A stretch of DNA of 12,531 nucleotides from an uncultured Treponema sp. (lineage in GTDB: Bacteria; Spirochaetota; Spirochaetia; Treponematales; Treponemataceae), in contig CAKUWD010000072.1 in assembly GCA_934699065.1 (NCBI GenBank), positions 1 to 12,531 of the forward strand, read 5' to 3'. This document shows, one piece after another, positions 7,419-12,531 of the stretch. The notes under the pieces are model-generated. The model was not told the origin of the DNA and ran no database searches. It was given only the letters and a program-made list of their open reading frames with translations. The position numbers were made by a program, and so were the translations under genes. The first letter of the stretch is position 1; each line of letters starts with the position of its first letter.

Positions 7419-7455
7419 TATAGTATTACTATACAAAAAAAAAGCACTATTTCAA
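7419..7455 (-). promoter_or_regulatory. Putative promoter of the lipoprotein gene with overlapping palindrome
   Basis: On the minus strand TTGAAA (7455-7450) and TATAGT (7433-7428) are separated by 16 nt that include a nine-base T tract. A perfect 15-bp palindrome, TATAGTA-T-TACTATA, covers 7419-7433 and overlaps the -10 element. It could be an operator, or simply AT-rich sequence. Confidence 0.5.
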
Positions 7456-7520
7456 CTTTTGTTCTTAGAGTAACAGGACCAGGCCTATAACACTTTTTTT
7501 TAAATTTTTTTACAATTTTA

Positions 7521-7555
7521 TTGACGTTTTAAACAAAAAATCATTAATTTATAGT
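7521..7555 (+). promoter_or_regulatory. Candidate grpE promoter region
   Basis: TTTAAA at 7528-7533 and TATAGT at 7550-7555 are 16 nt apart; an overlapping TTGACG at 7521-7526 is the better -35 hexamer but sits 23 nt from TATAGT. The exact pair is therefore uncertain. The upstream DNA carries long T runs. No CIRCE operator (TTAGCACTC with its inverted partner) is present between the two divergent genes. Confidence 0.4.
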
Positions 7556-7583
7556 ATAGAAAACTTTTTGATGGTGGAAACTA

Positions 7584-8192
7584 ATGGCTGAAGAAAAACA
7601 GACAGAAGAAAAAACTGAAGCTCAGACAGAAGAAACTGTGGATACAAAAAAAGCTGCAGAAGAAGCTGCCGAGAATACATCAGAAAACAAGGATGCAGCT
7701 GCTCCTGAAGAAAAGAAAGAACAGACTCCGGAAGAAAAGATTGCTGCTCTTGAAAAAGAAAATGCTGACCTTAAAGATCAGCTCTTGCGCCGTGCTGCGG
7801 ACTTTGATAACTACCGCAAGCGCATGATGAAAGAAAAGCAGGATACTTACGACTATGCTAATGCCGGACTTTTAGGCGACCTGCTTGACAGTCTTGATAA
7901 TTTTGACCGCACAATTGATGCTGCTAAAGACGCAAAGGATGCAAAAGCAATTGCAGACGGTATCAAGATGATTAATAAGAATCTTGTAAAGATGCTCGAA
8001 GATAAATACGGTCTTACAGGCTACGGTAAGGAAGGAGATGAATTCAATCCTGACGAGCACGAAGCTATCGGCCGTATGGAAGATGAAAAAGCCAAGAAGG
8101 AAACTCTGGCTCAGGTTTATCTCAAGGGATATAAACTTAAAGATAAGGTAATCAGACATGCTAAGGTAATGGTAAAGGTACCGAAGGCGTAA
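7584..8192 (+). CDS. grpE: GrpE, nucleotide exchange factor for DnaK
   Basis: Releases ADP from DnaK so the chaperone can rebind ATP and let go of its client; works as a dimer in the cytoplasm. At 202 aa it has normal length. Residues 1-50 are a Glu/Ala/Lys-rich disordered tail. Residues about 50-95 form the long dimer coiled coil (EKIAALEKENADLKDQLLRRAADFDNYRKRM is continuous helix). LLDSLDNFDRTID lies around 100-112, and the C-terminal beta wing contains FNPDEHEAI (154-162) and ends in KDKVIRHAKVMVKVPKA. GGTGG at 7573-7577 lies 6 nt before the ATG; an earlier ATG at 7571 is out of frame. It is first in the chaperone cluster, with dnaK 128 nt downstream. Confidence 0.96.
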   Translation: MAEEKQTEEKTEAQTEETVDTKKAAEEAAENTSENKDAAAPEEKKEQTPEEKIAALEKENADLKDQLLRRAADFDNYRKRMMKEKQDTYDYANAGLLGDLLDSLDNFDRTIDAAKDAKDAKAIADGIKMINKNLVKMLEDKYGLTGYGKEGDEFNPDEHEAIGRMEDEKAKKETLAQVYLKGYKLKDKVIRHAKVMVKVPKA

Positions 8193-8205
8193 CTTGACAA
8201 AAACT

Positions 8206-8280
8206 GTCATTCCCCGGCTTGACCGGGGAATCTGCACAACACAGTGATGTACAGATTGTCGGATCAAGTCCGACAATGAC
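8206..8280. repeat. Tail-to-tail pair of 28-nt palindromic elements with covarying stems
   Basis: Copy one (8206-8233) starts GTCATT, pairs ATTCCCCGG with CCGGGGAAT around loop CTTGA and ends AATCT. Copy two (8253-8280) is the opposite orientation: AGATT start, ATTGTCGGA paired with TCCGACAAT around loop TCAAG, AATGAC end. Ends and loops are exact reverse complements, both copies are 28 nt, and only the inner stem bases differ, always as compensated pairs. The pair lies between grpE and dnaK and ends 28 nt before the dnaK ribosome-binding site. There is no T-tract, so it should not act as an intrinsic terminator, though it could affect mRNA stability (inference). Confidence 0.92.
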
Positions 8281-8320
8281 ACATAAATTATAAGGTAAAT
8301 TAGAAAGCGAGGTATATAAA

Positions 8321-10291
8321 ATGGGAAAAATCATAGGTATTGACTTAGGAACAACAAACTCTTGTGTTGCCGTAATGGAAAACGGTGAACCAGTAGTAAT
8401 TCAGAACTCAGAAGGTGGACGTACAACTCCTTCTATCGTAGGTTTTACAGCAAAGGGAGACCGCATTGTTGGTGCACCTGCTAAAAACCAGATGGTAACA
8501 AATCCAAAGAACACAGTTTACTCTGTAAAGCGTCTTATCGGACACCGCTTCAGTGAACTTCAGGGCGAAGCAACAAAGCTTCCATATACAATCATCGATA
8601 ACGGTTCAGACTGCCGTGTAGAAGTAGAAGAGGGTGGAGCTAAGAAAAAGTATTCTCCACAGGAAATTTCTGCTTTCATTCTTCAGAAGATGAAGAAAAC
8701 TGCTGAGGACTACCTCGGAACAGAAGTTACAGACGCTGTAATTACAGTACCTGCTTACTTCAACGACTCTCAGCGTCAGGCTACTAAGGATGCTGGTAAG
8801 ATTGCCGGACTTAACGTTCAGCGTATTATCAACGAACCTACTGCCGCTTCTCTTGCTTTCGGTTTCAAACAGGATCAGGACAAGGAAAAGACAATCGCTG
8901 TATACGACCTTGGTGGTGGTACATTCGATATTTCTATTCTCGAACTTGCAGACGGCGTATTCGAAGTAAAATCTACAAACGGTGATACACACCTTGGTGG
9001 TGATGACTGGGATCGTGTTATTGTAAACTGGCTGATTGACGGCTTTAAGGCTGACACAGGCATTGACCTTTCTAAAGATCCAATGGCTATGCAGCGTCTC
9101 CGTGAAGCAGCTGAAAATGCAAAGATTCAGCTTTCTTCTCAGACTTCAACTGATATCAACCTTCCATTCATTACTGCGGATAGCACCGGTCCAAAGCACT
9201 TACAGAAGTCTTTGACACGTGCTCAGTTTGAACAGATGACAGATGACCTTTACGAGCGCACAAAGGAACCTTGTCGCAAGGCTCTCCAGGATGCCGGTAT
9301 TTCTGCAAGTGATATTGATGAGGTTCTCCTTGTTGGTGGATCTAGCCGTATGCCTAAGGTTCAGGAAGTTGTTAAGGCAATCTTCGGAAAAGAGGGTAGC
9401 CGTGCTGTAAACCCAGATGAAGCAGTTGCTGTTGGTGCTGCAATTCAGGGTGGTGTACTCCAGGGTGATGTAAAGGACGTTCTTCTTCTTGATGTAACTC
9501 CACTTTCACTTGGTATTGAAACAATGGGTGGCGTTTTCACAAAGCTTATCCCAAGAAATACAACTATTCCTACAAAGAAGAGTCAGACTTTCTCTACAGC
9601 TGCTGATGGACAGACTGCTGTATCAATTCACGTACTCCAGGGTGAGCGTGAAATGGCTGACCAGAACCGTACACTCGGACGTTTCGACCTTGTAGGTATT
9701 CCACCTGCACCTCGTGGTGTTCCACAGATTGAAGTTACCTTTGATATCGATGCAAACGGTATTGTTCACGTATCTGCTAAGGATCTTGGAACTGGTAAGG
9801 AACAGCACATCCAGATTACTTCTTCTTCAGGTTTGAGCGACGAAGAAATTGAAAAGATGGTTAAGGATGCAGAAGCAAATGCAGCTGCAGATAAGGCAAA
9901 ACGCGAAGGTGTTGATGCACGCAATGAAGCAGACAGCTTGATTTATGCTACAGAAAAATCTTTGAAAGACCTCGGCGACAAGGCTGATGGTGCTGAAAAG
10001 CAGAAGATTGAAGCCGCAATTGCAGACCTCAAGCAGGCTATGCAGGGCGACAATGTAGAAGACATCAAGGCTAAGACAGAAGCCCTTAAACAGGCTTCAT
10101 ACAAGATTGCCGAAGAACTCTACAAGCAGCAGGCCGCAGCCGGACAGGCCGGAGCAGGTGCTCAGGGCACAGAAGGTGCCGCCGCAGGTGGTGAAGAAGG
10201 TTCATCAACAGAAGGTGCAGATAATAAATCTGGCTTCGATAAAGGTTCTGCAGATGACGTTGAATATGAAGTAAAGGATGACGATAAGTAA
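8321..10291 (+). CDS. dnaK: DnaK, Hsp70 chaperone
   Basis: ATP-driven cytoplasmic chaperone that binds exposed hydrophobic peptide stretches. The 656-aa length fits bacterial DnaK. The nucleotide-binding domain starts with the phosphate-binding IGIDLGTTNSCVAV; DLGGGTFD is at 196-203, with IINEPTAASLAFG shortly before and LLVGGSSRMPKVQ later. The substrate-binding domain includes LLDVTPLSLGIETMGG and TLGRFDL. The C-terminal lid ends in a Gly/Ala-rich tail and an acidic VEYEVKDDDK, close to the usual EEVKDDK end. GAGG at 8309-8312 is 8 nt before the ATG. Codon choice here is visibly more uniform than in the surrounding genes, as expected for a highly expressed gene. Preceded by grpE and followed by a structured RNA region, then dnaJ. 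Confidence 0.99.
   Translation: MGKIIGIDLGTTNSCVAVMENGEPVVIQNSEGGRTTPSIVGFTAKGDRIVGAPAKNQMVTNPKNTVYSVKRLIGHRFSELQGEATKLPYTIIDNGSDCRVEVEEGGAKKKYSPQEISAFILQKMKKTAEDYLGTEVTDAVITVPAYFNDSQRQATKDAGKIAGLNVQRIINEPTAASLAFGFKQDQDKEKTIAVYDLGGGTFDISILELADGVFEVKSTNGDTHLGGDDWDRVIVNWLIDGFKADTGIDLSKDPMAMQRLREAAENAKIQLSSQTSTDINLPFITADSTGPKHLQKSLTRAQFEQMTDDLYERTKEPCRKALQDAGISASDIDEVLLVGGSSRMPKVQEVVKAIFGKEGSRAVNPDEAVAVGAAIQGGVLQGDVKDVLLLDVTPLSLGIETMGGVFTKLIPRNTTIPTKKSQTFSTAADGQTAVSIHVLQGEREMADQNRTLGRFDLVGIPPAPRGVPQIEVTFDIDANGIVHVSAKDLGTGKEQHIQITSSSGLSDEEIEKMVKDAEANAAADKAKREGVDARNEADSLIYATEKSLKDLGDKADGAEKQKIEAAIADLKQAMQGDNVEDIKAKTEALKQASYKIAEELYKQQAAAGQAGAGAQGTEGAAAGGEEGSSTEGADNKSGFDKGSADDVEYEVKDDDK
10260..10288 (+). 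promoter_or_regulatory. Possible promoter inside the 3' end of dnaK
   Basis: TTGAAT (10260-10265) and GATAAG (10283-10288) are 17 nt apart, each matching four of six consensus bases. If used, transcription would begin near 10295 and produce an RNA of roughly 220 nt ending at the terminator before dnaJ. It overlaps coding sequence, so the match could be accidental. Confidence 0.3.
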
Positions 10292-10302
10292 AAATTGAAC
10301 GA

Positions 10303-10509
10303 GGTCATGCTCGGAGTGAAAAATGACCGTTGACAACAAGCCTAAAATCGAGAATCCGTTAAAAACCGGGTTGCGACAGCGGGCTGGTTTAGGATTATCG
10401 AAAGAATGGCTCAAGCGACGAGGCTTGCGAGTCGCACCCGTTGGCAAGGGGCATTTTTCACGGGAGAGCAGGACCTTTTTTCAAGATGTCCTGTTATTGT
10501 AGACAGGAC
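10303..10509 (+). ncRNA. Unrecognised structured RNA or leader between dnaK and dnaJ
   Basis: The region folds on paper into a large domain closed by a perfect 10-bp long-range helix, GTGAAAAATG (10316-10325) with CATTTTTCAC (10452-10461). Inside, AGCC (10339-10342) can pair with GGCT (10408-10411), TCGA-G-AATCC (10348-10357) with GGATT-A-TCGA (10392-10401), AAACC with GGTTT (10363-10367, 10386-10390), and GCGAC with GTCGC (10415-10419, 10431-10435). The loop of the last helix holds GGCTTG (10422-10427), complementary to CAAGCC at 10337-10342: a possible pseudoknot. An alternative hairpin GGTCAT/ATGACC (10303-10308, 10323-10328) would disrupt the closing helix. CAGGAC at 10469-10474 can sequester GTCCTG at 10488-10493, which otherwise forms the terminator with CAGGAC at 10504-10509. 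I looked for tmRNA, RNase P, SRP RNA and common riboswitch signatures and found none; a 6S-like rod is possible. The structure is manual and no energies were computed. Confidence 0.5.
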
Positions 10510-10517
10510 TTTTTTTT
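10488..10517 (+). terminator. Intrinsic terminator upstream of dnaJ
   Basis: GTCCTGT (10488-10494) pairs perfectly with ACAGGAC (10503-10509) around the 8-nt loop TATTGTAG, followed by eight T residues (10510-10517). It would end transcripts coming from dnaK or from the structured RNA 38 nt before the dnaJ ATG. The left arm can alternatively pair with CAGGAC at 10469-10474, so termination may be conditional. Confidence 0.88.
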
Positions 10518-10555
10518 GATATATTAATTTATATTTTTATTGATGGACATACGAT

Positions 10556-11707
10556 ATGGCAAAGCGCGATTATTACGAAGTATTAGGTGTAGACAAATCT
10601 GCTGATCAGGAAGCAATCAAAAAAGCTTACCGTAAACTTGCTGTAAAATATCACCCGGACCGAAACCCGGGCGACAAATCTGCCGAGGAAAAATTCCGAG
10701 AGGCAACAGAGGCATACGAAGTTCTTTCTGACTCAGAAAAGCGTCCTATTTACGACCAGTACGGCTTTGCCGGTCTTGATGGAATGGGAGCCGGAGGTGG
10801 TGGTGGAGCTCAGTATTCACATGCCTTCCACGACTTCTCAGACCTCTTTGGAGGAGCTGGTGGCGGCTTCTCAGATATTTTCGACAGCATTTTTGGCGGT
10901 GGCTTTGGCGGCGGTTCACGTTCTTCAAGAAGTTCTGGTCCTGCAGCAGGTGCCAGCCTCCGCTATGATCTTCATATTCAGTTTAAAGACGCTGTTTATG
11001 GAACAAATGCTGACATTCATTTTAAGCACAATGAAGCTTGTGAAGCCTGTAAAGGAACCGGTGCTGCTGCCGGTGCTTCTAAGAAAACTTGTCCTACCTG
11101 TAATGGTATGGGGCAGGTTCGTCAGGGTAACGGCTTCTTTACTATTCAGCAGACCTGTCCTAAGTGCGGCGGCCGCGGAACTATAATTGATAAACCGTGT
11201 CCTAGCTGCCGTGGAAAGGGTATTCAGGAAAAATCTAAACAGATGTCTCTTAAGATTCCGGCAGGTGTTGATAACGGAAAACGTATCGTAATCCGCGGAA
11301 TGGGTGATGCCGGAGAAAACGGTGGACCTGCAGGAGACCTCGTAGTTGTATTACACGTAGAACAGCATCCATTCTTTGAGCGTGATGGTGCAGATCTTTA
11401 CTGCGCTGTACCAATCTCTATTGCACAGGCTGCTCTTGGCTGCGAAATTACAATTACCGCTCTTGATGGTAAGAAACTTGCTATCAAAATCCCTGATGGA
11501 ACTGCAAACGGAAAACTTTTGCGCATAAAAGGCGAAGGTGTTCCAATTTCCGGTTCAGCACGCAAGGGCGATTTGTACGTAAAAATCATGGTTCAGGTTC
11601 CAACAAAGCTTTCAAGCAAACAAAAAGAGCTTTTGAAGCAGTATATGGATCTGGAAAATCCGCCAAGTGAACCAAGTTTATTGAATCTTTCTAAACTTTC
11701 AGATTAA
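10556..11707 (+). CDS. dnaJ: DnaJ, Hsp40 co-chaperone
   Basis: Delivers unfolded proteins to DnaK and stimulates its ATPase. The 383-aa product is a full type I DnaJ. J domain 1-70 carries the essential HPD at 33-35. The Gly/Phe-rich linker spans about 75-128. Four CxxCxGxG zinc motifs are complete: CEACKGTG (162-169), CPTCNGMG (179-186), CPKCGGRG (201-208) and CPSCRGKG (215-222). The C-terminal substrate-binding beta domains follow. TGGA near 10544-10547 is a weak Shine-Dalgarno, 8 nt from the ATG. The strong terminator just upstream means dnaJ needs either readthrough or its own promoter in the AT-rich 10516-10545 stretch, where I see no convincing pair. So expression may be uncoupled from grpE-dnaK. 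Confidence 0.98.
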   Translation: MAKRDYYEVLGVDKSADQEAIKKAYRKLAVKYHPDRNPGDKSAEEKFREATEAYEVLSDSEKRPIYDQYGFAGLDGMGAGGGGGAQYSHAFHDFSDLFGGAGGGFSDIFDSIFGGGFGGGSRSSRSSGPAAGASLRYDLHIQFKDAVYGTNADIHFKHNEACEACKGTGAAAGASKKTCPTCNGMGQVRQGNGFFTIQQTCPKCGGRGTIIDKPCPSCRGKGIQEKSKQMSLKIPAGVDNGKRIVIRGMGDAGENGGPAGDLVVVLHVEQHPFFERDGADLYCAVPISIAQAALGCEITITALDGKKLAIKIPDGTANGKLLRIKGEGVPISGSARKGDLYVKIMVQVPTKLSSKQKELLKQYMDLENPPSEPSLLNLSKLSD

Positions 11708-11708
11708 T

Positions 11709-11750
11709 AGATTGCCACGTCGCTAACGCTCCTCGCAATGACGTCATTGC
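11709..11750. repeat. GTCATTGCGAG-type element plus truncated second copy
   Basis: A 34-nt element (11709-11742) begins AGATTGCCACGTCGC, identical to 1888-1902, and ends CTCGCAATGAC. It is followed without spacer by GTCATTGC (11743-11750), the first eight bases of a copy in opposite orientation. The junction forms the perfect 16-bp palindrome GCAATGACGTCATTGC (11735-11750). It starts 2 nt after the dnaJ stop. Confidence 0.88.
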
Positions 11751-11770
11751 AAACTTGTAAAACGGTTAAA

Positions 11771-11835
11771 AGCTAATAGCTAATAGCTTTTAGCTTTTAG
11801 CCAAACCCCTAAAACCTAGAACCTAATACCTAAAT
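11771..11835. repeat. Two short arrays of 7-bp tandem repeats
   Basis: The first array is AGCTAAT twice, AGCTTTT twice (11771-11798) and a degenerate AGCCAAA (11799-11805). After two C bases comes CCTAAAA, CCTAGAA, CCTAATA, CCTAAAT (11808-11835), four variants of a CCTANNN heptamer. AAAAGCTA and TAGCTTTT in the first array can also form a hairpin. Both lie between dnaJ and the next promoter and have no coding potential. Confidence 0.85.
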
Positions 11836-11837
11836 TA

Positions 11838-11867
11838 TTGAACTTTTTTCCCAAATTCTCCGATAAT
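11838..11867 (+). promoter_or_regulatory. Putative promoter of the downstream membrane protein gene
   Basis: TTGAAC (11838-11843) and GATAAT (11862-11867) are separated by 18 nt, with four and five consensus matches. It lies immediately after the heptamer repeats and about 55 nt before the start codon at 11923. Confidence 0.5.
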
Positions 11868-11922
11868 ATGATAGAATAGTATCAGTCTATTTAAAATATT
11901 AAAGAAAGAATTAGGGGTAACC

Positions 11923-12531
11923 ATGTACAGAACCAGAAAAAGAGTTGTTCTAATCTCTATAAACGTTATAACAATTATAAGCTTTATTATGGCATGTCTT
12001 TTGCTTTTACCACAAAAAACGGATGAACGTTTTTCTATGATTACATTCCTTGTTGCATTTATTGTTTTTTTTGCAGCAGTTTTCTGGGGAAATAGATTCC
12101 GTTCCTACCTTATGGCAAAGGTTCGAAGAGATACCCTTGAAACAGGTGAAACCGTTATTTTGAACGACTTTATTGACCGCCTTCGTTTCTGTTATTCCCT
12201 TGATGATTTTTATGTAGTAATTGGGGATATCCTTGAAAAACAGGGCGATTGTTCTGTACTTCTTGTTGATCGAAGTAAGAATTACATTCTTTATAACAGT
12301 CCTAACCGTACTTCTACCTCTGAAACTGTTCGAAATAAGCTTGATCAGCACTTTACTGAATCCTGGCCTGATGGTTTTTACTTCTTCGACCGTCATATTG
12401 GTGTAACAACAAATTACCGCAAGGCACGAGGTTTCTTTATGTGTTGCGAAGGCTTCCATCTTTATGTTTTCTGTCGTTATACAAGACTTTTTGACCTTGA
12501 TGTTTATAAGAGACTTTACGAAGAGTATAAG
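11923..12531 (+). CDS. Unrecognised membrane protein, N-terminal 203 codons (partial)
   Basis: An uninterrupted frame runs from the ATG at 11923 to the window edge. AGGGG at 11913-11917 lies 5 nt before the ATG and a promoter is visible upstream, so this is a real gene. The protein starts with a basic MYRTRKR segment and has two predicted membrane helices (about residues 8-30 and 39-56). The rest is a soluble segment, probably cytoplasmic, beginning RFRSYLMAKVRRDTLETGE. The part from about 80 onward (DFIDRLRFCYSLDDFYVVIGDILEKQGDCSVLLVDRSKNYILYN) looks like the start of a GAF-type sensory fold, so a membrane sensor with an output domain beyond the window is plausible (inference). No catalytic motif is visible yet. 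It is separated from dnaJ by repeats and has its own promoter, so it is probably not part of the chaperone operon. Confidence 0.85.
   Translation, partial: MYRTRKRVVLISINVITIISFIMACLLLLPQKTDERFSMITFLVAFIVFFAAVFWGNRFRSYLMAKVRRDTLETGETVILNDFIDRLRFCYSLDDFYVVIGDILEKQGDCSVLLVDRSKNYILYNSPNRTSTSETVRNKLDQHFTESWPDGFYFFDRHIGVTTNYRKARGFFMCCEGFHLYVFCRYTRLFDLDVYKRLYEEYK

Noticed and set aside
7444..7474. GCACTA and AGAGTAA as a possible CIRCE operator upstream of grpE
   Set aside because: The half-sites match poorly and are 16 nt apart instead of 9, so HrcA control cannot be claimed.
10303..10509. tmRNA, RNase P RNA or SRP RNA identity for the dnaK-dnaJ region
   Set aside because: The diagnostic conserved boxes (T-loop GGTTCRA, GAGGAAAGTCC, GGAAGNAGC-type) are all absent.
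11808..11835. CCTAAAA-type repeats as a telomere-like linear replicon end
   Set aside because: Only four imperfect heptamers, internal to ordinary genes; nothing else suggests a replicon end.
12007..12459. Minus-strand 150-codon open frame at the right edge
   Set aside because: The plus-strand frame there has a ribosome-binding site, a promoter and membrane helices; the minus frame is composition-driven and has no supporting signal.

Overview
The window reads as a chromosomal stretch of a spirochaete, most likely a host-associated Treponema (inference). The basis is the combination of AsnA-type asparagine synthetase, a cytoplasmic LacI-like sensor fused to GGDEF, a spirochaete-style lipoprotein signal, a grpE-dnaK-dnaJ heat-shock cluster, moderately low GC with AT-rich promoters, and many short palindromic repeats between genes. 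No mobile-element transposase, CRISPR array, tRNA or rRNA was seen.

Layout: the left edge holds the first codons of a gene leaving on the minus strand. A plus-strand run follows: apt (adenine salvage), asnA (asparagine synthesis), an unrecognised protein whose layout resembles a radical-SAM barrel without its cluster-binding segment, a LacI-like sensor/GAF-like/GGDEF diguanylate cyclase, and an RluA-family pseudouridine synthase. A minus-strand lipoprotein gene follows, split by one in-frame TAA, so I call it a probable pseudogene of 445 codons in total. Divergent from it run grpE, dnaK and dnaJ. The right edge holds the first 203 codons of an unrecognised two-helix membrane protein that continues past the window.

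GrpE, DnaK and DnaJ form one chaperone machine: DnaK binds clients, DnaJ delivers them and stimulates ATP hydrolysis, and GrpE exchanges the nucleotide. The metabolic and signalling genes upstream have no evident shared pathway; they are simply co-directional.

Two things stand out. First, palindromic elements that begin GTCAT and end ATCT or ATCC (or the reverse complement) fill several gene boundaries, and one sits in frame inside the pseudouridine synthase gene. In two places the elements come as inverted pairs whose loops are complementary while the stems differ but stay paired, which looks like selection for structure. Second, the 264 bases between dnaK and dnaJ can fold into a large structured RNA closed by a perfect 10-bp long-range helix. 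It is followed by three alternating complementary segments ending in a strong intrinsic terminator, the arrangement expected of a riboswitch or attenuator, or of a free-standing small RNA. I do not recognise it as a known family.
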